Positions 23,870-33,256 are shown, counted from the stretch's first letter. The stretch: DNA of 64,000 nt from Alphaproteobacteria bacterium UBA6411 (GCA_002438565.1 DJPN01000028.1:14876-78875), one strand, 5' to 3'. Program-made: numbers and translations. Notes: generated by a model from the sequence alone, not told the origin.

Positions 23870-24130
23870 ATGAATAAAATATTTGTTGCTTTGCTGGTTT
23901 TGTTTTTTGTCGGATTCGGAACGCCCGTTTGCGCGCAAGAAAGCGCAAACGCCGAAACAACGGCCGAAAATCCTCAAGAATTGAAGGAAGGTTTGAAAGA
24001 CGGATTGAAATACGGGTTAAAAGACGGACTGAAAGAAGGATTGAAGAACGGAAATCAAAAAGCAACCGCTTCTTCAGGGAAAAGAAAACTGAAATACGGA
24101 CTGAAAAACGGAAACAAAAAAGCCCGCTGA
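23870..24130 (+). CDS. Small secreted LKxG-repeat protein
   Basis: 86 residues. A signal peptide (MNKIFVALLVLFFVGFGTPVCA) is followed by a short acidic segment, then six consecutive tetrads of the form L-K-x-G (residues 38-61, x = E, D, Y, D, E, N) and two more at 74-81, ending in a basic tail. The ATG at 23870 has AGGAG 7 bases upstream, and a strong terminator follows. It is probably co-transcribed with the FGE-like gene. I recognise no family; the regular short repeat suggests a structural or surface-binding role rather than an enzyme. Confidence 0.78.
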   Translation: MNKIFVALLVLFFVGFGTPVCAQESANAETTAENPQELKEGLKDGLKYGLKDGLKEGLKNGNQKATASSGKRKLKYGLKNGNKKAR

Positions 24131-24203
24131 ACACAGAGAGCCCCACAATTTCAGCTGTCAATATTCGCAGCAGTTCCATACAGGCAATAGCGTAAAAAAA
24201 CAA

Positions 24204-24238
24204 CCCCGCAAGGAAATCCTTGCGGGGCGTTTTTTTTG
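24204..24238. terminator. Strong bidirectional intrinsic terminator
   Basis: CCCCGCAAGG (24204-24213) pairs with CCTTGCGGGG (24218-24227) around a 4-base loop and is followed by eight T on the plus strand. On the minus strand a T run also follows, so it can serve both the LKxG gene and ppdK. Confidence 0.9.
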
Positions 24239-24248
24239 CTTTACGCGA

Positions 24249-26927
24249 TTAGGCGTTGCGTACAGCCGCCTGAGCCGCAGCCAAGCGCGCGATAGGCACG
24301 CGGAACGGCGAGCAGGAAACGTACGTCAAACCGACGCGGTGGCAGAAGTCGATCGTTGCCGGATCGCCGCCGTGTTCGCCGCAGATGCCCAATTTGATGT
24401 TCGGGCGGGTCTTGCGGCCTTTTTCGACAGCCATCTGAACCAGCTGGCCGACGCCTTCTTCGTCAATCGATTTGAACGGATCTTTGGCGAAGATGCCTTT
24501 GGCGACGTAATTCGGCAGGAAGGATCCCGCGTCGTCACGGCTCATGCCCAAGGTGGTCTGCGTCAAGTCGTTCGTACCGAAGCTGAAGAATTCCGCTGTT
24601 TCGGCAACTTTGTCAGCCGTCAGAGCGGCGCGCGGCATTTCGATCATCGTGCCGACCATGTAGTTGAACTTGACACCGGCTTTTTCCATGACTTCGGCGG
24701 CTTTCTTGTCGATAATCGCTTTCATCATGTCCAGTTCTTTCTTGGTGTCAATCAGCGGAACCATGACTTCGGGTTCAACCTGTTTGCCCAATTCTTTGGA
24801 CGCTTCGACGGCGGCTTCAAAAATCGCCTGCGCCTGCATTTCCGTGATTTCGGGATAGGTCAAGCCCAAACGGCATCCGCGCAAGCCCAACATCGGGTTG
24901 GCTTCGTGCAGCTGGTGAACGCGGGACTGGACGGCTTCCAAAGAAATGCCCAGTTCTTTCGCGATTTCGCGCTGTTCGGGTTCTTTCGTCGGCAGGAATT
25001 CGTGCAAAGGCGGATCCAGCAGACGAATCGTGACGTGCAAACCGTCCAGAGCCATAAACAGGCCCTTGAAGTCTTCGCGCTGATACGGCAGCAGTTTCGC
25101 CAACGCTTTGCGGCGATCTTCTTCGTTTTCAGCCAGAATCATTTCACGCATGTGTTTAATGCGCATCGGATCGAAGAACATGTGCTCCGTACGGCACAAA
25201 CCGATGCCTTCGGCACCGAATTTGCGCGCAACCTGCGCGTCGTGCGGCGTATCGGCGTTCGTGCGGACCTGCAGTTTGCGGAATTCGTCCGCCCAGCCCA
25301 TGAACACGCCGAAATCGCCCGTCAATTCGGCGTCTTTCAACGCGACGGCGCCGTTAATGACTTCACCCGTGGTGCCGTCCAGCGTGATAACGTCGCCTTC
25401 TTTGATTTCAACGCCTTTGATGGTCATTTTCTTCGCCGCGTAGTCGACTTTGACATCGTGAGCGCCGCAAACAGCCGGCGTGCCCATACCGCGGGCAACG
25501 ACCGCCGCGTGGGACGTCATGCCGCCGCGCGCCGTCAAAATGCCCTGCGAAGAGTGCATGCCGTGAATGTCTTCCGGCGACGTTTCAACGCGAACCAAAA
25601 CGACTTTCTTGCCTTCTTCAGCCCATTTTTCAGCGTCGTCGGCCGAGAAAACAACCTGACCGACAGCCGCGCCGGGGGACGCGTTCAAAGCCTGCGTCAA
25701 CAGACGGCCGTCCTTAATGGCTTCTTTTTTGGCTTTCGGATCCAAAGTCGGGTGCAGCAAGTCGTCCAGCTGTTTCGGTTCAACGCGCATCAACGCCGTT
25801 TTCTTGTCGATCAAGCCTTCGTTGACCATGTCAACGGCCATCTTGACGGCGGCAGCCGCGGTGCGTTTGCCGTTGCGGGTCTGCAGCATGTACAGTTTGC
25901 CGTTCTGAATGGTGAATTCCATATCCTGCATGTCGTGATAGTGTTTTTCCAACGTTTCACGAATGTCGCACAGCTGTTTGTACAGTTCGGGCATCGCTTC
26001 TTCCATGCAAGGCAGGTCAGAACCGCGTTCCTTTTTGCCTTCTTTGGAAATCTGCTGCGGCGTGCGGATACCCGCAACCACGTCTTCGCCCTGAGCTTTA
26101 ATCAAGAATTCGCCGTAGAAAGCGTTTTTACCCGTGGACGGGTCGCGCGAGAAGCAAACACCCGTCGCGGAATCGTCGCCCGCGTTGCCGAACACCATCG
26201 TCTGAACGTTGACGGCGGTACCCCAATCTTCGGGAATATCGTTCAATTTGCGGTAGTAAATGGCGCGGTCGACCATCCAGCTCATGAACACGGCGCCGAT
26301 GCCGCCCCACAGCTGTTCAATGGAGTCCTGCGGAACGGGTTTGCCGAATTTTTCACCGATTTTTTTGTATTCGACAATCAGTTCTTTCAAATCGTCAACC
26401 GTCAAATCGGTATCGGATTTGTAGCCTTTTTTGTCCTTCAAAGCGCTCAAAGCGTGTTCAAAGTTTTCGTGTTTGACGCCCAGCACAACGTCGGAGTACA
26501 TCTGCAGGAAACGACGATAGGAGTCGTAAGCGAAACGTTCGTCGCCCGAAGCTTTCGCCAAACCTTTGACGGTTTCGTCGTTCAAGCCCAAGTTCAGAAC
26601 CGTGTCCATCATGCCCGGCATGGAAATGCGCGCGCCCGAACGGACGGAAAACAGCAGCGGATCGTTCGGATCGGCGAATTTTTTGCCGACAATGGCTTCA
26701 CAGTGTTTGATGCCTTCCTGAACCTGTTCTTTCAGATCCGCAGGGAACGTTTTGCCGTTCGCATAGTAATAAGTGCAAACTTCGGTCGAAATCGTAAAGC
26801 CCGGGGGAACGGGAATTCCGATCGCGCTCATTTCAGCCAGGTTCGCACCCTTGCCGCCCAACAGGTTTCTGTCGGAGGCATTTCCTTCGGCTTTTCCGTT
26901 GCCGAATTTATAAACCCATTTTGTCAT
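24249..26927 (-). CDS. ppdK: Pyruvate, phosphate dikinase
   Basis: 892 residues, full length. The N-terminal nucleotide-binding domain starts KWVYKFGNGKAEG and includes NLLGGKGANLAEM. The central swivelling domain carries the phosphorylated His in GGMTSHAAVVARGMGTPAVCG. The C-terminal PEP/pyruvate barrel holds GLCRTEHMFF and the FSFGTNDLTQTTLGMSRDD motif. The enzyme interconverts pyruvate, ATP and Pi with PEP, AMP and PPi. It lies 16 bases downstream of glyS and is likely in the same operon. Confidence 0.98.
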   Translation of the reverse strand: MTKWVYKFGNGKAEGNASDRNLLGGKGANLAEMSAIGIPVPPGFTISTEVCTYYYANGKTFPADLKEQVQEGIKHCEAIVGKKFADPNDPLLFSVRSGARISMPGMMDTVLNLGLNDETVKGLAKASGDERFAYDSYRRFLQMYSDVVLGVKHENFEHALSALKDKKGYKSDTDLTVDDLKELIVEYKKIGEKFGKPVPQDSIEQLWGGIGAVFMSWMVDRAIYYRKLNDIPEDWGTAVNVQTMVFGNAGDDSATGVCFSRDPSTGKNAFYGEFLIKAQGEDVVAGIRTPQQISKEGKKERGSDLPCMEEAMPELYKQLCDIRETLEKHYHDMQDMEFTIQNGKLYMLQTRNGKRTAAAAVKMAVDMVNEGLIDKKTALMRVEPKQLDDLLHPTLDPKAKKEAIKDGRLLTQALNASPGAAVGQVVFSADDAEKWAEEGKKVVLVRVETSPEDIHGMHSSQGILTARGGMTSHAAVVARGMGTPAVCGAHDVKVDYAAKKMTIKGVEIKEGDVITLDGTTGEVINGAVALKDAELTGDFGVFMGWADEFRKLQVRTNADTPHDAQVARKFGAEGIGLCRTEHMFFDPMRIKHMREMILAENEEDRRKALAKLLPYQREDFKGLFMALDGLHVTIRLLDPPLHEFLPTKEPEQREIAKELGISLEAVQSRVHQLHEANPMLGLRGCRLGLTYPEITEMQAQAIFEAAVEASKELGKQVEPEVMVPLIDTKKELDMMKAIIDKKAAEVMEKAGVKFNYMVGTMIEMPRAALTADKVAETAEFFSFGTNDLTQTTLGMSRDDAGSFLPNYVAKGIFAKDPFKSIDEEGVGQLVQMAVEKGRKTRPNIKLGICGEHGGDPATIDFCHRVGLTYVSCSPFRVPIARLAAAQAAVRNA

Positions 26928-26943
26928 GGTGGTTAGATTCTCC

Positions 26944-29097
26944 TTAACCTTCTATTGCAGAAAAATCGGCGATGCCGTCCATCGCGCCGACAATCATCGA
27001 CAGCAGACGCAAACGGTTGGCACGCAGCCGCACATCGTCGCAGTTTACTTGGACTTTGTCAAAGAAAGCGTCGACAGGCCGGCGCAAAGCCGCCAGATCC
27101 GCCATCGCCCCTGTGAAATCGTCCGAAGCAATCTTGTTTGAACTGTTTACCACAATTTTACCCAGCGCGTCAAACAATGCTCCTTCCTGCGGCAGAACAA
27201 ACAGGTTTTTGTCCGCCGTTTCGGTGTAAGAGCATTTGTCTTTCGCCGATTCGATGCGCACGATGTTCGCCGCGCGGCGGAAAGCCGTCAGCAAATTCGC
27301 GCCGTCGTCCGTCGAAAGCAAGCCCCGCAAGGCTTTGACACGCGCCAGCATGCGAACCAGATCCAGACCCGACAGGTCGTTGTTCCGGCTCAAGTTGTAA
27401 ACAGCCGTAATGTAGTCGTGGCGCACGCCTTTGTCCTTCATCGCAACTTTCAAGCGTTCGGCTATGAACGCGATGAGCAGATTCATCTGGCGCACGGACC
27501 AGTTGACCAAAACGGTCGGTTCACCGTTCGATTCGCGTTTTTCCGATTTTGTCATCGCTTCTTGAACCGCGGTTTGAATCGATTCGCCATAGGCGGCGCG
27601 CGCGGCGTCAAAGATTTGCAAAATCGGCATTCTGACGTTGTTTTCAACAATCAGACGAATCACGCCCAGCGCCGCACGGCGCAGAGCGAACGGGTCTTTT
27701 GACCCCGTCGGCTTCTGGTCAATCAGCCAGAACCCGACCAAAGTGTCTATTTTGTCCGCCAAAGCCACCGCAATGCTGACGGGCGCGCTCGGGCAAGCGT
27801 CGTTCGGCCCCAGCGGCGAATAATGTTCGGCAATCGCTTCGGCGACGGCTTCGTTTTCGCCGTCGTGGCGGGCGTAGTAGCGTCCCATAACGCCCTGCAG
27901 TTCGGGGAATTCCCCGACCATGCCCGTCGACAAATCGGCTTTGCACAGCAAAGCGGCGCGGTCGGCGTCGGCGGCATCGGCGTTCGGAATGTATTTCAAA
28001 ATTTCGGGCAGCAAAGCGCGCATGCGGGCAACCTTATCGGCAACCGACCCCAGTTTCGCATGGAACACGCGTTCTTTGAGCTTTTCGGCTTTGGACGCCA
28101 GAGTCGTTTTGCGGTCTTCATCCCAGAAGAATCGGGCGTCGGACAGGCGGGCGCGCAGCACGCGTTCGTTGCCCGCGACGATTTCCGCGCCGTTGTCCGC
28201 CGTTTTCATATTGGCGACAACGATAAAGCGCGGCGCCATTTTGCCGTTTTCATCGGTCATGCAGAAGTATTTCTGATTCGTGCGCATGGACGTAATCAAA
28301 ACTTCCTGCGGGACGGTCATAAAGTCGTCGTCGATTTTGCCCATCAAAGGAACGGGATATTCCGCCAATCCCGTGACTTCGTTCAGCAAACCGTTGTCTT
28401 CCAACAGCTTGTAGCCCGCTTCTTTTGCCAAGGCATGCGCCTTTTCGGTGATGATTTGACGGCGTTCGGCAGGGTCGATAATCACAAAAGCGTCGCGGAT
28501 TTTCTTTTCGTAGTCCGCAAAGTCCTTGACCGCAAATTCCGCAGGGGCAAGGAAGCGATGCCCGCGCGTCGTGTTGCCCGATTTCACGCCTGCGAATTCG
28601 ACGGGAACGACCGCGCCGCCGAACAGGCATAAAATGCTGTGAAGCGGGCGAACCCAATGTTCTTTGTGGCTGTTCCAACGCATGGATTTCGGCCACGGAA
28701 ATGACGCCAGCATTGCCGAAACGGCTTCCTGCAAGACTTCCGTCGTCGGACGCCCTTTGTGCGACAGGGTCGCGAAGTAAAACGTGCCTTTCGGCGTTTC
28801 GCGCGTTGTCAGCTGCTCTTTGGTCAACCCCGTCGATTTCAAAAATCCGTTCAAAGCCTGTTCGGGCGCGGAAACGGACGGTCCTTTGCGTTCTTCGGTC
28901 AAATCAGCCTGCGATGCGGGCAAACCGTCGACGACCAGCCCGACGCGGCGCGGAGTCACGAACGATTTAACCGTCGTGTACGCCAGTTCGTTTTTCTTCA
29001 GCGTTTCGGTAAGGAAGCGTTCGACTTCCGCCGCGGCATCCGCCTGCATGCGGGCGGGAATTTCTTCGGAAAACAGTTCAAGGAAAAATTCGCTCAT
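26944..29097 (-). CDS. glyS: Glycine-tRNA ligase beta subunit
   Basis: 717 residues, usual for the bacterial alpha2beta2 glycyl-tRNA synthetase. It begins SEFFLELFSEEIPARMQ, a family hallmark, and has ALADKIDTLVGFW and a C-terminal anticodon-binding region with LRANRLRLL. It follows glyQ by 4 bases. The beta subunit binds tRNA-Gly and works with the catalytic alpha subunit. Confidence 0.98.
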   Translation of the reverse strand: MSEFFLELFSEEIPARMQADAAAEVERFLTETLKKNELAYTTVKSFVTPRRVGLVVDGLPASQADLTEERKGPSVSAPEQALNGFLKSTGLTKEQLTTRETPKGTFYFATLSHKGRPTTEVLQEAVSAMLASFPWPKSMRWNSHKEHWVRPLHSILCLFGGAVVPVEFAGVKSGNTTRGHRFLAPAEFAVKDFADYEKKIRDAFVIIDPAERRQIITEKAHALAKEAGYKLLEDNGLLNEVTGLAEYPVPLMGKIDDDFMTVPQEVLITSMRTNQKYFCMTDENGKMAPRFIVVANMKTADNGAEIVAGNERVLRARLSDARFFWDEDRKTTLASKAEKLKERVFHAKLGSVADKVARMRALLPEILKYIPNADAADADRAALLCKADLSTGMVGEFPELQGVMGRYYARHDGENEAVAEAIAEHYSPLGPNDACPSAPVSIAVALADKIDTLVGFWLIDQKPTGSKDPFALRRAALGVIRLIVENNVRMPILQIFDAARAAYGESIQTAVQEAMTKSEKRESNGEPTVLVNWSVRQMNLLIAFIAERLKVAMKDKGVRHDYITAVYNLSRNNDLSGLDLVRMLARVKALRGLLSTDDGANLLTAFRRAANIVRIESAKDKCSYTETADKNLFVLPQEGALFDALGKIVVNSSNKIASDDFTGAMADLAALRRPVDAFFDKVQVNCDDVRLRANRLRLLSMIVGAMDGIADFSAIEG

Positions 29098-29101
29098 CGT
29101 C

Positions 29102-29983
29102 TTATCCTTCCGCCGTCAAGTGACCGCGGCTTTTCAAATAGCCCTCGCAGCAGCCTTTTGCCAAAGCGCGCACACGCCCGATATAGGCGGCGCGTTCGGT
29201 TACGCTGATGACTCCGCGCGCGTCCAACAGGTTGAACAAATGCGACGCCTTGATGCACTGGTCGTAAGCGGGCAAAGGAATACCGTCCGCCAGCAGCTTT
29301 TGACATTCGCGTTCCGCGTCCTTGAAGTGCTGCAGCAGCATTTCCGTATCGGCGTATTCAAAGTTGTATTTCGAGTATTCGACCTCGTTTTCATGAAACA
29401 CGTCGCCGTATTTCACGCCGTCGCCGTTAAAGTCCAAATCGTAAACGTTTTCAACACCTTGAATGTACATCGCCAAGCGTTCCAAACCGTACGTCAGTTC
29501 GGACGGCACGGGCGAACATTCAAACCCGCCGACCTGCTGGAAGTAAGTGAACTGCGACACTTCCATGCCGTCGCACCAGACTTCCCAGCCCAGACCCCAC
29601 GCGCCCAAAGTCGGACTTTCCCAGTCGTCTTCGACAAAACGGATGTCGTGGTGCATCGGATCGATTCCCAAACATTTTAAGCTGTCCAGATACAAATCCT
29701 GCACGTTTTCCGGCGACGGCTTCATAATCACCTGAAACTGGTAATAGTGCTGCAAGCGGTTCGGGTTTTCACCGTAGCGGCCGTCGACGGGACGGCGGGA
29801 CGGCTGAACATAAGCGGCCTTCCAATGTTCGGGACCCAAAGCGCGCAAAATTGTCGCGGGATGGAACGTGCCCGCCCCGACTTCCATATCGTAAGGCTGC
29901 AAAATCACACATCCCTTGTCCGCCCAATAGCTTTGAAGCTTCAAGATAAGGGATTGAAAGTCTTTTCCTGTTTTATTGACCAT
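29102..29983 (-). CDS. glyQ: Glycine-tRNA ligase alpha subunit
   Basis: 293 residues. Class II synthetase motifs are present: GCVILQPYDMEVGAGTFHPA, YVQPSRRPVDGRYGENPNR and GLGWEVWCDGMEV. The ATG at 29983 (MVNKTGKDF) is preferred to an upstream TTG because it gives the normal family length; the ribosome binding site is weak at either. It is the first gene of a glyQ-glyS-ppdK operon. Confidence 0.97.
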   Translation of the reverse strand: MVNKTGKDFQSLILKLQSYWADKGCVILQPYDMEVGAGTFHPATILRALGPEHWKAAYVQPSRRPVDGRYGENPNRLQHYYQFQVIMKPSPENVQDLYLDSLKCLGIDPMHHDIRFVEDDWESPTLGAWGLGWEVWCDGMEVSQFTYFQQVGGFECSPVPSELTYGLERLAMYIQGVENVYDLDFNGDGVKYGDVFHENEVEYSKYNFEYADTEMLLQHFKDAERECQKLLADGIPLPAYDQCIKASHLFNLLDARGVISVTERAAYIGRVRALAKGCCEGYLKSRGHLTAEG

Positions 29984-30023
29984 TGAATAACTCGAGCGCA
30001 AAAAGTTTTAAAACTTGTTGGAA

Positions 30024-30052
30024 AAAATACCGCCTAATCCTTGTTAGGTCAA
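30024..30052 (-). promoter_or_regulatory. Candidate promoter of the glyQ-glyS-ppdK operon
   Basis: On the minus strand TTGACC (30052-30047), a 17-base spacer and TATTTT (30029-30024), about 40 bases upstream of glyQ. Confidence 0.6.
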
Positions 30053-30076
30053 GGGATTTGTACATCAAAAACAAAC

Positions 30077-30493
30077 TTAATACGCTTTGCCGAATTTATA
30101 GGGGCGGGCGGCGTTGTAATCCATTTTGGCGCGGATATGGGCTTCCAAATCGATTCCCTCCACCGCCGCCAGTTCCGTCAAACGGATGACCGCGTCGGCC
30201 AATTCGTCCTCGAACGTGTCTTTGACATGCTTTTCAAACGCTTCCTTGGTTTTCCCCTCGGCTTTGAATGAGGCCATGTCGGCGTATTTTCCGCGGCGGC
30301 ACGCCTCCAGCGCTTCGGACACTTCGCTGTGAATCAGCGCCAGACGGCGCGCGGTCTGCAGGGATTTTTCCTCTTGCAGCAAAGAGGGCGACTCCGCCAA
30401 AATCCGTTCAAGCTCGCGTTCCGTTTCATGAAAACCTTTGGCGGTCGAAATTTCCTTCGCGCGCGCCGCAATGTCGTTCAGCGTCAGCGTCAT
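30077..30493 (-). CDS. MazG-like nucleotide pyrophosphohydrolase
   Basis: 138 residues from MTLTLNDIAARAKE. It has the metal-binding pattern of all-alpha NTP pyrophosphatases: E57xxE60 in SEVSEALEA and E97xxD100 in EDELADAVIRL. Such enzymes hydrolyse (d)NTPs to NMP and PPi as housecleaning. The ATG overlaps the preceding gene's stop as ATGA; the longer open frame is a shadow of that gene. Confidence 0.85.
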   Translation of the reverse strand: MTLTLNDIAARAKEISTAKGFHETERELERILAESPSLLQEEKSLQTARRLALIHSEVSEALEACRRGKYADMASFKAEGKTKEAFEKHVKDTFEDELADAVIRLTELAAVEGIDLEAHIRAKMDYNAARPYKFGKAY

Positions 30494-31329
30494 TTTCCGA
30501 AAAAGCCCGCAATTCTCTGCCAAACGCGGCGGCGGCGCTGACGGGCGGCGTCCTTGTCTTCGCGTTCTTCCAAATACATGGCCAGTCTGCCTTTTGCTTC
30601 CTGCAGCAAATCGTTCGTCCGCGCCAGCGTAAAGCAGGTCGGCGTGTCCACCCAATCGCCGCGCCCTTTGCCGCACGGGGTTTTGGACTGCACTTTTTTG
30701 ACCGCGCCGCCCAAAGCGGGAAACAGGCTTTTTCCCAAAAAGCCCATAGTCTGCATTTTGACGGTTTCGACTTTGTAATCCGCGCGCTTCAAAGTGTAAG
30801 CGTTGTTGCACCGCGTCAAAATCTGCGCCAAACGGCCGTGAACTTTGGCGATGTCGCGCGTGTCCGCGGCCTCCAAAGCCGATTGGAAATCCTCGTCCTT
30901 TTCAATTTCGGATTCAAAAAAATCGGACGGGGAATCCTCCATGTTGTCAAGGATTTCCGCAACGTTCAATCCGTCCTCTTCGGGGTCCAGATCCAGCCGT
31001 TCATGCATCACGCCGCGCACGACCAGCGATAAAATCGTGTCGAACAAATCCTGTTCCGCGCCCGTCGAAGCCAATGTTTCGCCGAACTCCTCCGCCTTTT
31101 TATCCAACGCCTGCCGCGCGCGGTACAAATCCAGCCATTGTTCGGGATTGTCTTTATCTTTAAGCAGTTCGGCCGCTTTGTTTTTTTCCAGCGGTTTGAC
31201 GATGGCGCCCAAAGCCCGCACATCCTTCAACGTTCGGGCGGCTTCGACCAGTTCCGACGTCTTCCAGTGTTCCAGAGCGTCTTTGATTTCTTTGTCGTTG
31301 TTAAAATCGATTTGTTCGCCGATAGGCAT
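30490..31329 (-). CDS. Hypothetical soluble protein, operon partner of the MazG-like enzyme
   Basis: 279 residues, highly charged, largely helical, without signal or membrane segments. The ATG at 31329 (MPIGEQIDF) is preferred over the one 12 bases upstream because GAGG lies 7 bases before it. The C-terminal quarter has two Cys in SKTPCGKGRGDWVDTPTCF and a very basic end (ARQRRRRVWQR). No family recognised. Coupling to the pyrophosphohydrolase hints at a shared pathway, nothing more. Confidence 0.75.
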   Translation of the reverse strand: MPIGEQIDFNNDKEIKDALEHWKTSELVEAARTLKDVRALGAIVKPLEKNKAAELLKDKDNPEQWLDLYRARQALDKKAEEFGETLASTGAEQDLFDTILSLVVRGVMHERLDLDPEEDGLNVAEILDNMEDSPSDFFESEIEKDEDFQSALEAADTRDIAKVHGRLAQILTRCNNAYTLKRADYKVETVKMQTMGFLGKSLFPALGGAVKKVQSKTPCGKGRGDWVDTPTCFTLARTNDLLQEAKGRLAMYLEEREDKDAARQRRRRVWQRIAGFFGK

Positions 31330-31467
31330 GCAAAACCTCATTCGTTTGTCCGTATTTTGAGCAAACGGCCGGTCAAAGTCAACACCGATTTCACTTTTAC
31401 GCTTGGCAAACGGCGGGCTTTTGCTTTAGAATCCGTCACAAACCGAAACAAATAAAGGATAACGGCC

Positions 31468-32022
31468 ATGATTCGCTTGTTCGCAGGAATAGAATTCCCC
31501 GAAAACATCAAAGACCAGCTGTACGCCTTGCGCGGCGGCGTTCCGGGAGCCGTTTGGACGGAACGCGAAAATCTGCACATCACTTTGCGATTCATCGGCA
31601 ACATTGACGAAGACGACGCGGGTTACCTGCACGACGGTTTGCTGCAAATCCAAGCTCCCGCTTTTTCGCTAGCCATGACGCAAGTCGGATTTTTTGCGAC
31701 GGGTTCGCAAATGCGGCATTTATGGGCGGGCGTCAGCTATTATCAGCCGCTGGATTTTCTGCATGACAAAATCGAAAGCGTCGTCAACCGCCACGGTTTG
31801 GGCGCGGACAAACACAAATTCCACGCGCACGCCACTTTGGCGAAGCTGTACGGCACAACGGCGGAAGACGTGCAGAAATTCATCGAATACAACAACCTGT
31901 TCCGTTCCGATGAATTTTATGTCGACCACTTTACGCTGTTTTCCAGTCATCCGCGCACGGACGGCGACGGATCGTATTACCGCGTGGAAGCGCAGTATCC
32001 CCTGTTCGGCTATTACGGTTGA
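31468..32022 (+). CDS. thpR: RNA 2',3'-cyclic phosphodiesterase (2H family)
   Basis: 184 residues with the two HxTx motifs of the 2H phosphoesterase fold: HITL at residue 37 and HATL at residue 121. The start MIRLFAGIEFPENI is typical of the LigT/ThpR family. It acts on RNA 2',3'-cyclic phosphates or 2'-5' linkages. AAAGGA precedes the ATG, and truB starts 5 bases after its stop. Confidence 0.92.
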   Translation: MIRLFAGIEFPENIKDQLYALRGGVPGAVWTERENLHITLRFIGNIDEDDAGYLHDGLLQIQAPAFSLAMTQVGFFATGSQMRHLWAGVSYYQPLDFLHDKIESVVNRHGLGADKHKFHAHATLAKLYGTTAEDVQKFIEYNNLFRSDEFYVDHFTLFSSHPRTDGDGSYYRVEAQYPLFGYYG

Positions 32023-32027
32023 AAAAC

Positions 32028-32975
32028 ATGGGCAGAAAACGCAAGGGCGATTTGGTCGACGGCTGGGTGATTTTGGACAAGCCCGCGGGGCTTGGCTCCA
32101 CAACGGCGGTGTCGATTGTGCGCCGCCTGTTCAACGCGCAAAAGGCGGGACACGCGGGAACGCTCGACCCCGCGGCGTCGGGCGTGTTGCCGATTGCCTT
32201 GGGCGAAGCGACAAAAACGATTCCTTACGTTATGGACGGGGAAAAAAATTACGCTTTCACCGTTTTGTTCGGCAGTTCAACGACAACCGACGACGCCGAA
32301 GGTGAAGTTTCCGCGACGACGGACAAAATCCCGACGGAGGCGGAGATTCGCGCCGTTCTGCCGTCTTTTGTCGGCGAAATCGACCAAGTGCCGCCCAAGT
32401 ATTCCGCCATTCATGTCGACGGCAAGCGGGCGTACGATTTGGCGCGCGAAAACAAAACGGTCGATCTCGCGCCGCGCAGGATTCGGATTCATTTGCTGGA
32501 AATGACGGGATTTTCGGGACAAAGCGCGGATTTCACGGTCAACTGTTCCAAGGGGACGTATGTTCGCTCGATTGCGCGGGATTTGGCGGAAAAGCTGGGA
32601 AGTTTGGGGCATGTAACGGCTTTGCGCCGCTTAAAATGCGCAAAATTTTCGATTCAAAACACGTTTTCGCTGGAATATCTGAAATCAAAAGAGCATAGTT
32701 CTTTATGGACGGATGTGCTTTTGCCCGTTGAAACCGTGCTGGACGGCATCCCTGCTCTGGCTGTTACGGAAACGCAGGCACAACTGTTGTCGAACGGCGG
32801 ATTTTTGCCCGCGCCCGATTTAACCGACGGCGTGTATCAAGCAAAATCCGGCGGCCGTTTGACGGCAATCGTCCGCGTGCTGGACGGACAAATCCGCCCC
32901 GTACGCGTCATCAACCGACATGATTTAGGAGAATACGATGTCGATTACTCAAGAACGCAAACAGGAACTGATTAA
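32028..32975 (+). CDS. truB: tRNA pseudouridine(55) synthase
   Basis: 315 residues. It begins KGDLVDGWVILDKPAGLGST and has the catalytic Asp in GHAGTLDPAASGVLPI. It also has the KNYAFTVLFGSSTTTDD strand and a C-terminal PUA-like region. TruB modifies U55 in the T-loop of tRNA. The ATG at 32028 is used rather than a TTG 9 bases upstream. Its last 38 bases overlap rpsO in another frame, an unusually long overlap that makes its final 12 codons unlikely to be conserved. Confidence 0.96.
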   Translation: MGRKRKGDLVDGWVILDKPAGLGSTTAVSIVRRLFNAQKAGHAGTLDPAASGVLPIALGEATKTIPYVMDGEKNYAFTVLFGSSTTTDDAEGEVSATTDKIPTEAEIRAVLPSFVGEIDQVPPKYSAIHVDGKRAYDLARENKTVDLAPRRIRIHLLEMTGFSGQSADFTVNCSKGTYVRSIARDLAEKLGSLGHVTALRRLKCAKFSIQNTFSLEYLKSKEHSSLWTDVLLPVETVLDGIPALAVTETQAQLLSNGGFLPAPDLTDGVYQAKSGGRLTAIVRVLDGQIRPVRVINRHDLGEYDVDYSRTQTGTD

Positions 32976-33207
32976 AGAATTTGCTATCAAAGAAGGCGAT
33001 ACGGGTTCGCCCGAAGTACAGGTCGCCATCCTGTCCGAACGCATTAAAAACTTGACCGAACACTTGAAAAGCCACGACAAGGATTTCCATTCCCGCCGCG
33101 GTTTGTTGATTATGGTCGGTCAGCGCCGCCGTTTGCTGGACTATGTCAAGAGCAAAGATCAGTCCCGTTACGAAAGCTTGATTACCCGTCTGGGTCTGCG
33201 CCGCTAA
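32938..33207 (+). CDS. rpsO: 30S ribosomal protein S15
   Basis: 89 residues, exact family length, from MSITQERKQELIKEFA to TRLGLRR, with HSRRGLLIMVGQRRRLLDYV in the middle. S15 binds 16S rRNA early in 30S assembly. GGAG lies 7 bases upstream of the ATG, inside the end of truB. The order truB-rpsO-pnp is conserved in bacteria. Confidence 0.99.
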   Translation: MSITQERKQELIKEFAIKEGDTGSPEVQVAILSERIKNLTEHLKSHDKDFHSRRGLLIMVGQRRRLLDYVKSKDQSRYESLITRLGLRR

Positions 33208-33220
33208 GCGCATCAGTTCT

Positions 33221-33256
33221 CCGAAGCCCCGCTTTCGACGAAAGCCGGGGCTTCGG
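33221..33256 (+). terminator. Stable hairpin between rpsO and pnp
   Basis: CCGAAGCCCCGCTTT (33221-33235) pairs with AAAGCCGGGGCTTCGG (33241-33256) with one bulge. There is no good T run, so it may be a processing or partial-termination site, as in the rpsO-pnp spacer of other bacteria, where RNase III cleaves. Confidence 0.65.

Noticed and set aside
24339..26936. An 865-residue open frame antisense to the whole ppdK gene
   Set aside because: It arises from the codon usage of ppdK on the other strand; its translation is Phe/Arg/His/Gln-rich and low in complexity, and ppdK is unambiguous.
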